64,000 nt of DNA from an uncultured Roseateles sp. Lineage in GTDB: Bacteria > Pseudomonadota > Gammaproteobacteria > Burkholderiales > Burkholderiaceae_C. This document shows positions 57,152-64,000 of this stretch, piece after piece (position 1 is the first letter of the stretch; the number at the start of each line of letters is the position of its first letter). The notes under the pieces are model-generated. The model was given only the letters and a program-made list of their open reading frames with translations. It was not told the origin of the DNA and ran no database searches. The DNA is taken from positions 1 through 64,000 of the forward strand of contig NZ_CAMFJS010000002.1 of NCBI RefSeq assembly GCF_945956965.1, written 5' to 3'. Made by a program: the position numbers and the translations under genes.

Positions 57152-57961
57152 ATGCTGCCGTGCCGTTCATTTCTGCTGTTACTGTGCCTGAGCGCCGCCA
57201 GCGCTTGGGCGCAGCACAACGGCGCTACGGGGCCGACGCTGCGCGCCTGCGGCCATCCGGCCGCGCCACCAATGAGTTGGGATCAGGACGGCCAACTCAC
57301 CGGCGTTTGTGTGGCCGCAGCGCGGCGGGCCTTCGCTGCGGTGGGGCTGAGGCTGCAGGTGGAAGGGCCCACGCCATGGGCGCGCTGCCTGCGAATGGTC
57401 GAATCCGGTGAAGTCGACGTCAATCTGTGCGGATTTGTGAACGACAAGCGACTTGAGCACGCGGTGATGGTGGAGCCTCCGGTCGGCCACAACGAAGCGG
57501 TGCTCATCGTGCGCCGTGACAGCGCGCTGGTCTACAAATCCTGGGCTGACCTGAACGGGCTGCGCATCGGCATGGGGCGCGGGGTCAGTTTCGGGGAAGA
57601 GTTCGACAGCTATCTGGCTCAAAATACTCAGTTCGATACTGCACTCAGCGAAGCACACAATCTGCAAAAGCTGTTGTTGGGTCGGCTCGATGCCGTGGTC
57701 ACCGCGCGACATGCGGGCCAGCAGCAGATTCGCGCTACAGGCTGCGAAACACAACTGCGCATATTGCCGGGCAAGGTGGTGGATGGCCCGCTGTTCATGC
57801 AGATGTCCAAGCGCTCCAAGCACCTGAGCGTGATACCGCAATTGACCGCCTTCCTGAAACAGCCGGCCCAAATCGAGTGGGCGCAGGGCCAGCAAGCTCG
57901 CTTTGAAACGATGTATGCCCAGCTGCATCCGCCGGCGCAGCCCAAACTCTGCGAACGCTGA
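57152..57961 (+). CDS. Periplasmic solute-binding protein, family 3-like
   Basis: This 269-aa protein has a signal peptide ending A-S-A-W-A-Q. The SBP_bac_3 fold is suggested by the M-S-W-D-Q-D-G-Q-L-T-G-V-C-V-A-A-A-R-R-A-F block, then G-E-V-D-V-N, then G-L-R-I-G-M-G-R-G, with four Cys that may form disulphides. It is likely an amino-acid or similar binding protein. No transporter genes adjoin it, so it is an orphan or a sensor input. Confidence 0.8.
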   Translation: MLPCRSFLLLLCLSAASAWAQHNGATGPTLRACGHPAAPPMSWDQDGQLTGVCVAAARRAFAAVGLRLQVEGPTPWARCLRMVESGEVDVNLCGFVNDKRLEHAVMVEPPVGHNEAVLIVRRDSALVYKSWADLNGLRIGMGRGVSFGEEFDSYLAQNTQFDTALSEAHNLQKLLLGRLDAVVTARHAGQQQIRATGCETQLRILPGKVVDGPLFMQMSKRSKHLSVIPQLTAFLKQPAQIEWAQGQQARFETMYAQLHPPAQPKLCER

Positions 57962-58404
57962 GGCCCTGGTGGCTGCAGCCAGCACCAGGCTGAAGCAGGC
58001 GCGCACTGCGCTGGCATTCTCATTTGACTTTGTCAGTCCGGCTTCAAGGGCCGTTCAGCGCCCGGTATGGGCACGATGGCAGTGGCGGGCGGCGGCAAGG
58101 TGCCCGGAGCGGAAATTCACGCTTGGAGATTAGTGGCTTCTGTCGCCAAGGTTGACATCGTCAATGCTATTGGCCGCCAAATTACTGCCTCATGACTCGC
58201 TGAAGCCTTCAGATCAAGGCCTGGCCTCCAAGGCTGAATTTGCCGGCACTCAACTGGCATCTATGCGTTCGTAGCCGAGCCATGTGGCTGAAACTCCGAC
58301 TCAAACGGCCTCGTTGGACAGTTTTCTCCCTTGTCGCCCCCCCTTGCTGCCCACGCTCTGGCTTACTGCGTATGTTGGGTGGACCTCCCGGACTGCGGAA
58401 GTCT
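57962..58404. other. Intergenic stretch without a recognised gene
   Basis: 443 bases between convergent genes. A frame on the plus strand lacks a credible start. A run of seven C with neighbours (58337-58343) is the only simple repeat noticed. Confidence 0.45.
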
Positions 58405-59694
58405 CTATTTCTTGATCCAGTTCGCAGTCAGGTCAAACAACTTTGCCGAATAGGCCATCGCCGGGCCGTTGTCAGCCTGGATGGGCTCGATCAACCCATG
58501 GTCTGCGTTCGGAAACACCTCCACCGCAATATCCTTTCGCCGTTGCTGTATCTGCCGAAGAATGGCCTGCGTGCCCGCGTTCGGTGCTTGGCGGTCCTTG
58601 CCGCCCAGCAACCAAAGCTGGCGCGGCTTGATGGCTTCAATCACCGGGCGCGGTTCAAAGTCGAAGCTCAGGCCTTGTGCAAGCGCTGGGCCGTGGGTCT
58701 TGATTTCCTCGGTGCCGAACTTCAGAAAGATGCCTGTGTACGAGCGCGGCTGGAGAGCGCCGAGCCACGGAGCGCCGGCGTGTTTGACCTTGAAGGCCTC
58801 CAACTCCGTGAAACCCTCGCGCATGTTCGAGCGCACGATTCGTTCGGTGATCGCGGTCAATTCCCTGGCGTCGGCCAGCACGCCCCCATCGAACCCCGCC
58901 TCACGAAGATACTGCTCCACCAGGGCCTGGTCCTGGGCGATCGGACTCTCGGCCAAGGCAAAGGCCGCAATCACGAAGTCCAAGCGGCTATGAGTCGCCG
59001 TCAGTGGCGCCACCCATCCGCCCTGGCTCGCGCCCAACACGCCCACCCGACGGATGGAGGGTGCAAGTTGCCGGGCCGCCTGCACAGCCGCCGCAGTGTC
59101 GCGCGCACGCACGTGGAAATCTGAACTGGGAGCCCCTGCAGAAGCTCCTGTGCCGCGCTTGTCGTAAACAAAGACTGCAACGCCCCGGCGGGCCAACTCA
59201 TATTGCCAAATGGTGTCGTCGGTGGACGGGTCATTGTTGGAACCTTCGATCCATACCGCCAAGGACTGGGCGCGGCCGCCAGGCGGCAACACCAGCTTGC
59301 CATGCAGCTTGAGGCCGTCGCTCGTGAAGCTGCTTTCCTTCTCGATAAGGCGCAGGCGCACACCCTGCTCGGCCACCGGGCCCTGCGTCATCCGCAACGT
59401 GCCGGCGCTGCAAGACTCGAATCTGAGCGCCAAGGTCCCGCCAATGTAGGAACCGTCTGCGCCCTCCGACAGGTTCCCGAATTGGCCATTCGAGAGCGTG
59501 TACTGCAAGCCGCGAGGCTGCCCGCCAACGCCCGTGATCGTCACGGACCGACCGGCGGGCAAGGCATAGACGCCCAGTAGACAGCGCAACTCGGGGTCCA
59601 GGCGGGTTTGTGGCATGGCATCCAGAGGTGGGGCAGCAGCTGAAGCGGAGAATGTTGCGGCGGCGACTAGCGCTGCGGTGATGAAGGTCAGCAT
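58405..59694 (-). CDS. Secreted alpha/beta hydrolase
   Basis: The protein is 429 aa from ATG 59694. The signal peptide ends S-A-S-A-A-A. The N-terminal 130 residues form a beta-rich domain. The hydrolase domain (about 145-429) has an oxyanion-area W-I-E-G-S-N-N-D, V-F-V-Y-D-K-R-G-T-G near 187, and the nucleophile elbow G-A-S-Q-G-G near 235-240 (Ser). A late Asp and N-A-D-H-G near 405 supply the catalytic acid and His. It resembles the dienelactone-hydrolase/S9-like esterases. An in-frame ATG at 59739 would add 15 residues. Confidence 0.85.
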   Translation of the reverse strand: MLTFITAALVAAATFSASAAAPPLDAMPQTRLDPELRCLLGVYALPAGRSVTITGVGGQPRGLQYTLSNGQFGNLSEGADGSYIGGTLALRFESCSAGTLRMTQGPVAEQGVRLRLIEKESSFTSDGLKLHGKLVLPPGGRAQSLAVWIEGSNNDPSTDDTIWQYELARRGVAVFVYDKRGTGASAGAPSSDFHVRARDTAAAVQAARQLAPSIRRVGVLGASQGGWVAPLTATHSRLDFVIAAFALAESPIAQDQALVEQYLREAGFDGGVLADARELTAITERIVRSNMREGFTELEAFKVKHAGAPWLGALQPRSYTGIFLKFGTEEIKTHGPALAQGLSFDFEPRPVIEAIKPRQLWLLGGKDRQAPNAGTQAILRQIQQRRKDIAVEVFPNADHGLIEPIQADNGPAMAYSAKLFDLTANWIKK

Positions 59695-60193
59695 GATCAG
59701 CCTCAGGGGTCTTGATGTGAGAGATGAGCACCCAGCCATAAGGGATGTGTGGATGCCAAGTCTCTGATCCTGACCGTCAAGCTCGCCAGGCGCCAGCAAC
59801 AGGCGACAGGCTGCGTATTGGCTGGGATCGTTGGCTAGGGTGGAACTTGCCCTGTGGCGCCGGGCGGCTCCAGGGGGCGGCCTGCGGGTCAGGCTCCTGC
59901 CCCCAATCAAGCCAGGTGCCCCGGCACCGCAAGCGAAGCTTCGACCGCCGCACTGTCGAAAGTCGCAACTTCCGAGCATCGCCCGCTTCGGCTGACTCCT
60001 GAGGTTCCAAAAAAACCAGTTTGTGGAACTCGCAGACCGATGGCGCAGCCGGCATCTCGATGCAGGCTTCCAGATGACCCTTAGCGATCCCGGCGGCAAC
60101 GAGAGGCAGCTCAGGGCACATCAGAGACCTCCATGCAGACCCCAAGATAGGCCTAGCAATCCCGAGGCAAGCGATCAGCCTCCGACTGACGAC
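59695..60193. other. Intergenic stretch without a recognised gene
   Basis: 499 bases lie between two genes on the minus strand. The open minus-strand frame that extends the hydrolase gene upstream lacks protein-like homology. A GGTGCC-CC-GGCACC palindrome is at 59915-59928. No RNA gene seen. Confidence 0.45.
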
Positions 60194-60664
60194 CTACACG
60201 CTACCCACCGGCAGGGCCGTGCGGCTCAAGACATGTTGCAGCACAAAGCTGGAATGCACGCCGGTCACGCCCTGAATGCGCGTCAGCTTACCGAGCAACA
60301 GGCTTTGGAAATGATCCATATCGCGCACCACGACCTTGAGCTGATAGTCGGCCGCCTGGCCGGTGATCAACAAGCACTCCAGCACCTCGGGCAGCACCTG
60401 CACCGAGGCCTCGAAGTTGGCGAAACGCTCGGGCGTGTGCACATCCATCGAAATGTGCACCAGCGCCATCAAGCTCAGACCCAACTTCTTGGCGTCCAGC
60501 AGGGCGCGGTAGCCTTGAATCAGGCCGCTCTCCTCCAGCGCGCGCACACGCCGCAGGCAGGGTGAGGGCGAGAGGCCGACACGGTCGGCCAGATCCTGGT
60601 TGTTGATGCGGCCTTCTTGTTGCAGAACATCGAGAATCTGCCGGTCGATACGATCCAATTCCAT
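60194..60664 (-). CDS. Lrp/AsnC-family transcriptional regulator
   Basis: The protein is 156 aa from ATG 60664, with AGAGGTG at the right distance. The helix-turn-helix (about 5-60) has D-R-I-D-R-Q-I-L-D-V-L-Q-Q-E-G-R and S-P-C-L-R-R-V-R. The RAM domain (about 75-150) has the G-x-x-D-Y motif as G-Q-A-A-D-Y-Q-L. It binds amino acids and acts as an octamer or dimer. Just upstream are two direct repeats 40 bases apart that are good candidates for its operator. Confidence 0.93.
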   Translation of the reverse strand: MELDRIDRQILDVLQQEGRINNQDLADRVGLSPSPCLRRVRALEESGLIQGYRALLDAKKLGLSLMALVHISMDVHTPERFANFEASVQVLPEVLECLLITGQAADYQLKVVVRDMDHFQSLLLGKLTRIQGVTGVHSSFVLQHVLSRTALPVGSV

Positions 60665-60691
60665 TGCCAACACCTCTGTCATCGCCAATTG

Positions 60692-60745
60692 CGCAATTTT
60701 CTGCCAAATTTAGTTAAAGCACTGCCATCTTCGCAATTTTCTGCC
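60692..60745. promoter_or_regulatory. Direct repeat pair upstream of the Lrp gene
   Basis: CGCAATTTTCTGCC occurs at 60692-60705 and exactly again at 60732-60745, 40 bases apart (about four helical turns). The spacing fits Lrp octamer wrapping. The site also covers the start area of a possible rightward transcript. Confidence 0.55.
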
Positions 60746-60874
60746 CGGCCTCGACTCCTACACTGAATTCATCGCAGCAAACAAAGACCCGCTGCAAGAA
60801 ACAGCAGCCGCAGCGGCCACCACCGCGCGGAAGGGAGTGGTCACCATCTCACCGGCCAAGCCCCATCTGCCAAC

Positions 60875-60911
60875 CCGCAAGCCCAAGCGCCACAAGCACT
60901 TGGGCTTGCGG
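60875..60911 (+). terminator. Strong hairpin with no gene before it
   Basis: CCGCAAGCCCAAG and CTTGGGCTTGCGG form a perfect 13-bp stem with an 11-base loop, followed by CTTTTGGG. No gene lies to its left on the plus strand, so it may end a small RNA starting near 60750. Confidence 0.45.
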
Positions 60912-61181
60912 CTTTTGGGCGCACCATTTATTGCCGCGCGGCCATGCTGAGGTGAAGCCTGAGAGCGGCGACGAGGTGATTCCTGGCGCCAGCAGCACCG
61001 ACATCCGGCCTGGATCAGGCCCAAGTTAGGTCGGAAATACATCACGTTTTTCCTGACCTTCAGTTTGTCTATTTCAGTTTTTACAGATGTTTCTCTCAGC
61101 TTTCGCCTGGGAGCAAATCGAGCCTTGCGCCCATAAGCTGCGCAGGCGTCGATCCTGACGCATTTGCTAAAGAGAAATACT

Positions 61182-61949
61182 GTGTTCAAGAAGTTGCTTG
61201 CGGCTGTGGGTGTGGGTGGTGCGGCCGTCAATACGGTGCTGGACAAGCCCAGCCTGCGCCCCGGCGAAACGCTCACCGGCAAGGTCTTGATCAAGGGCGG
61301 CCAAGTGCCGCAGGCGATCGAGTTTGTCGACCTGGTGCTGATGACCGAGGTGGAGAAAAAGATCAACGGCGAGGAATACCGCGCCTCTCACGCGCTGCAG
61401 CGTTACCGCGTGCACGGCCCACTTCAATTGGCGGGTGGGCAAGACCTGGCCCTGCCATTTGCCATGCCGCTGCCGCTGGAAACACCGGTCAACAATGCGC
61501 AAGCCCTGGCCAGCCCCGGCTTCCAGAGTTATCTGCCGCGCGTACGCGCCGCCGTGTGGGTGCATACCGACTTGGCCATTGCCTCGGCCCGCGATGCCGA
61601 AGACCGCGATGGCCTGGACATCCACCCGCTGCCACAGATGCAGGCCCTGATCGGTGCGATGGCGCAGCTGGGCCTGGCCCATGTCAGCAGCGATGTGGAA
61701 GCCGGCGTGGCCCGCTTCAACCAGATTCAGAGCAGCCTGGGCTGCTACCAGGAGTTTGAGTTCAAGCCCACACGCGGCGGCTACGGCATCAAGGAGGTGG
61801 AGATCACCTGCATCCCGCGCCCCGAAGGCATCCATGTGCTGCTGGAAGTGGACCGCCGCTACCGCGGTGACAGCTACCGCAGCCTCTTGATGGGCGCCGA
61901 CTGGCAACACGTCAACTGGCAAGAGCAGCTGCGCAGAGCTTTAGGCTGA
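61182..61949 (+). CDS. Spo0M-like (arrestin-fold) protein
   Basis: The protein is 255 aa from GTG 61182 (an upstream TTG at 61164 is not favoured). V-F-K-K-L-L-A-A-V-G-V-G-G-A-A-V-N-T-V-L-D matches the Spo0M start, and the arrestin-like N-half has P-G-E-T-L-T-G-K-V. The C-half has G-Y-G-I-K-E-V-E-I-T and ends with a D-R-R-Y-R-G-D motif. Spo0M affects sporulation control in Bacillus, but its role in betaproteobacteria is unknown. An AAGAGA sequence precedes the start. Confidence 0.85.
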   Translation: MFKKLLAAVGVGGAAVNTVLDKPSLRPGETLTGKVLIKGGQVPQAIEFVDLVLMTEVEKKINGEEYRASHALQRYRVHGPLQLAGGQDLALPFAMPLPLETPVNNAQALASPGFQSYLPRVRAAVWVHTDLAIASARDAEDRDGLDIHPLPQMQALIGAMAQLGLAHVSSDVEAGVARFNQIQSSLGCYQEFEFKPTRGGYGIKEVEITCIPRPEGIHVLLEVDRRYRGDSYRSLLMGADWQHVNWQEQLRRALG

Positions 61950-62130
61950 GGCGGGACGGAGCAAGCAAAGCTTGCGACGCCCGACTAAGGACCGGGCGCA
62001 ACCAGCGCCCGGGCTGGGGGGAGCTGTGCAGGCCCGCATCGTCTGGGTCACAGGGTCGGCGCTTGAAATCGCCCCTCCCCAGCCCCAAGTGACCAGCCAC
62101 ACGCCCCGCGCATGAAACCAGGACCCTGCC

Positions 62131-62544
62131 ATGCTGATCACCTGCCCACATTGCCTGACCAAGAACCGCGTTCCGGACGAGCGCGCGACGCAAGACCCGG
62201 TTTGCGGCCAATGCGGCCAAGCCCTGCTCAGCGGCGCTGTGCTGGCCTTGAACGAGGCCAACTTCGACCGCGTGGTGGCGGGCAGCGAGTTGCCGGTGTT
62301 GGTGGACTTCTGGGCCCCTTGGTGCGGCCCTTGCCGCAGCATGGCGCCACAGTTTGAGCAGGCCGCGCGCCAGCTCAAGGGTCAGGCCTTGTTCGTCAAG
62401 GTCAATAGCGACGAGGCGCAGCGGCTTTCGCAGCGCTACGCCATCCGCAGCATTCCAACCCTGATCCAGCTGCGCAGCGGGCAAGAGGTGCAGCGCATCT
62501 CAGGCGCCCTGCAGGCCGCGCAAATCATTCAGTGGCTGCGCTGA
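62131..62544 (+). CDS. trxC: Thioredoxin TrxC (thioredoxin 2)
   Basis: This 137-aa disulphide reductase has an N-terminal zinc finger of two Cys pairs (C5-x2-C8 and C25-x2-C28) and a thioredoxin domain with W-C-G-P-C (C65, C68). The cis-Pro is in R-S-I-P-T. This is the layout of E. coli TrxC, an oxidative-stress thioredoxin. It stands alone, with back-to-back hairpins downstream. Confidence 0.95.
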   Translation: MLITCPHCLTKNRVPDERATQDPVCGQCGQALLSGAVLALNEANFDRVVAGSELPVLVDFWAPWCGPCRSMAPQFEQAARQLKGQALFVKVNSDEAQRLSQRYAIRSIPTLIQLRSGQEVQRISGALQAAQIIQWLR

Positions 62545-62587
62545 GCTAACTCGTTAGCGATTAGTGCTGAGGCGAGCGATCGCCTCA
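62545..62587. terminator. Two hairpins between convergent trxC and YbdD-family genes
   Basis: GCTAAC-TC-GTTAGC (62545-62558) follows the trxC stop directly. TGAGGCGA-GCGA-TCGCCTCA (62568-62587) has an 8-bp stem with a GNRA loop and overlaps the YbdD stop. No T-run follows either. Confidence 0.45.
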
Positions 62588-62815
62588 ACAGCACATCTTG
62601 CCGCGCCCGCCGCCGTAGCGGGCTTGCTGGCGTTCGCGGAAGAACTCCTCGAAGCTCATCACCGGGCCGTCCGGGTGAGTGGCCTGCATATGCTTGAGGT
62701 AGCCGCCGTAGTCCGGCAGGCCCACCATCAAGCGCAGGCTTTGCGCCAGGCCGCGGCCGGCCTGGCCGATTTCGGCGCCCAGCTCGGCCCCCAGCTGAAC
62801 CAGCTTCTTAGCCAA
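62585..62815 (-). CDS. YbdD/YjiX family protein (DUF466)
   Basis: This protein of about 76 aa begins at TTG 62815, overlapping the cstA end by eight bases. No ATG is present in frame; a GTG at 62881 is possible but would add a Pro-rich tail. The core is L-M-V-G-L-P-D-Y-G-G-Y-L-K-H-M, then H-P-D-G-P-V-M-S-F-E-E-F-F-R-E-R-Q and the C-terminal A-R-Y-G-G-G-R-G-K-M-C-C, as in E. coli YbdD. It is always found beside CstA-type transporters, which it may modulate. Confidence 0.8.
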   Translation of the reverse strand: MAKKLVQLGAELGAEIGQAGRGLAQSLRLMVGLPDYGGYLKHMQATHPDGPVMSFEEFFRERQQARYGGGRGKMCC

Positions 62816-64000
62816 GGCTGGCAGCCCCGGCCGGCAGGGGCTGGAAGGGTACTTCCTGCGCGGTGGGCTTGTCGGCCGCACGCGCCTTCAGCACGGCCTT
62901 GACGGCGTACACCAGCACGCTCAGAACCACGAAGATGAACAGCAGGCACAGGGCCGCGTCCAGGCGGTCGTTGAAGACGATGCGACCCATCGAGTCCAGC
63001 GACTTGGCGGGAGCCAGCAGCTTGCCTTCGGCCAGCGCGCCGGCGTACTTGTCGGCATGGGCCAGGAAGCCCACCTTGGGGTCGGTGGAGAAGATCTTCA
63101 AGTAGCCCGCGGTCAGCGTGCACGCCAGCAACCAAGCGGCCGGCACCACGGTGGTCCAGGCGTAGCGGCCCTTCTTCATCTTGAACAGCACCACGGTGCC
63201 CAGCATCAGCGCCACGGCAGCCAGCATCTGGTTGGCGATGCCAAACAGCGGCCACAAGGTGTTGATGCCGCCCAGCGGATCCACCACGCCTTGGTACAGG
63301 AAGTAGCCCCAAGCGGCCACGCACAGGGCGGTGGCGATCAGGTTGGCGGGCAGGGAGTCTGTCTTCTTCAAGGCCGGCACAAAAGTACCCAGCAGGTCTT
63401 GCAGCATGAAGCGGCCAGCGCGGGTGCCGGCATCGACGGCGGTCAGGATGAACAGCGCTTCAAACAGAATCGCGAAGTGGTACCAGAAGGCCATCATGGC
63501 CTTGCCACCCACCACCTGGTGCAGGATGTGGGCCATGCCCACGGCCAGGGTCGGCGCGCCGCCGGTGCGGGCCAGGATGGTGCTTTCGCCCACGTCTTTG
63601 GCGGTTTGCGTCAGCATCTCGGGCGTGATGACAAAGCCCCAGGTCGACAGGGTCTGCGCCACCGCATTGACATCGCTGCCCACCAGGGCGGCGGGGCTGT
63701 TCATGGCGAAGTAGATGCCCGGCTCGATGCAGGAGGCCGCCACCAGCGCCATCACCGCCACAAAGGATTCGGCCAGCATGCCGCCGTAGCCGATGAAGCG
63801 GGCATGGGTTTCGTTCTCCAGCATCTTGGGCGTGGTGCCCGAAGAGATCAGTGCGTGGAAGCCCGACACCGCGCCGCAGGCGATGGTGATGAACAAGAAG
63901 GGGAACATATTGCCCGACCACACCGGGCCGCCGCCAGCTGCGAACTGGGTCAGGGCAGGCATCTTCAACTCGGGGCCGACTATGACGATGCCGATGGCCA
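62808..64000 (-). CDS. cstA: Pyruvate/peptide transporter CstA, C-terminal part (5' end outside window)
   Basis: The frame is open to the right edge, giving about 396 residues of the C-terminal half of the carbon starvation protein. It has many hydrophobic helices and the conserved blocks S-G-F-H-A-L-I-S-S-G-T-T-P-K-M and G-P-V-W. An ATG at 63968 lies inside the coding frame, so it is not the start. CstA is linked to uptake of peptides or pyruvate and to starvation responses. A small YbdD gene follows and overlaps it. Confidence 0.92.
   Translation of the reverse strand, partial: AIGIVIVGPELKMPALTQFAAGGGPVWSGNMFPFLFITIACGAVSGFHALISSGTTPKMLENETHARFIGYGGMLAESFVAVMALVAASCIEPGIYFAMNSPAALVGSDVNAVAQTLSTWGFVITPEMLTQTAKDVGESTILARTGGAPTLAVGMAHILHQVVGGKAMMAFWYHFAILFEALFILTAVDAGTRAGRFMLQDLLGTFVPALKKTDSLPANLIATALCVAAWGYFLYQGVVDPLGGINTLWPLFGIANQMLAAVALMLGTVVLFKMKKGRYAWTTVVPAAWLLACTLTAGYLKIFSTDPKVGFLAHADKYAGALAEGKLLAPAKSLDSMGRIVFNDRLDAALCLLFIFVVLSVLVYAVKAVLKARAADKPTAQEVPFQPLPAGAASLG

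Noticed and set aside
58240-59124. 294-codon plus-strand frame over the hydrolase
   Set aside because: Shadow of the alpha/beta hydrolase gene, which has a full catalytic triad.
60758-61366. 202-codon minus-strand frame between lrp and the Spo0M-like gene
   Set aside because: It overlaps the start of the Spo0M-like gene in antisense and is low-complexity; no domain is visible.

Overview
This is a high-GC chromosomal segment of a betaproteobacterium, order Burkholderiales, most likely of the Roseateles/Paucibacter/Kinneretia group. The evidence is the gene order yidC-yidD-rnpA-rpmH / dnaA-dnaN-gyrB, the betaproteobacterial type of RnpA and GyrB, glycine-rich lipoproteins with Cys-Gly-Gly lipoboxes, and a PEP-CTERM protein. 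The genus is an inference. The window holds the replication origin.

Layout. 1-9.0 kb is housekeeping: the end of a LysE exporter, a DUF2939 protein, gshA, an acyl-CoA dehydrogenase, a PAS-GGDEF protein, apt, a TIGR03643 protein, a YcjF/DUF697 membrane protein and mnmE. 9.5-15.6 kb is a signalling unit: an ECF sigma factor translationally coupled to a Ser/Thr kinase, followed by two lipoproteins. 15.7-24.35 kb is the origin region, with yidC, yidD, rnpA and rpmH leftward and dnaA, dnaN and gyrB rightward. oriC lies between rpmH and dnaA.

Directly after gyrB, 24.4-27.8 kb is a foreign-looking, lower-GC cassette of three overlapping genes. They encode a 69-aa protein, a HEPN-like protein and a 923-aa protein with two P-loops: a ParA/MinD-like domain with the variant motif KGGVGRTT, and a second AAA-like NTPase domain. 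This is the best candidate in the window for an undescribed system, probably defence-related.

28.2-38.8 kb has an orphan PstS, a PEBP-like protein, an AraC regulator, and a TetR(CecR-type)-HlyD-RbbA-like-ABC permease-NodT efflux operon. 38.8-41.7 kb is a large PKD-repeat lipoprotein. 42.2-46.8 kb holds a poly-lysine-synthetase-like (Pls/PosA) NRPS with three tandem terminal domains and its own phosphopantetheinyl transferase, suggesting synthesis of an isopeptide-linked amino-acid polymer.

46.8-50 kb has an alcohol dehydrogenase, an old yellow enzyme and its divergent LysR regulator. 50.1-54.3 kb codes for secreted proteins (an M4 metalloprotease with a PA-domain insertion, a PEP-CTERM protein, a lipoprotein). 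54.7-64 kb is looser: a small Lys/His/Ala protein, a low-GC PAS-GGDEF gene, a solute-binding protein, an alpha/beta hydrolase, an Lrp regulator, a Spo0M-like protein, trxC, a YbdD-family gene and the 3' part of cstA. No rRNA, tRNA, CRISPR array or intact insertion sequence was seen.
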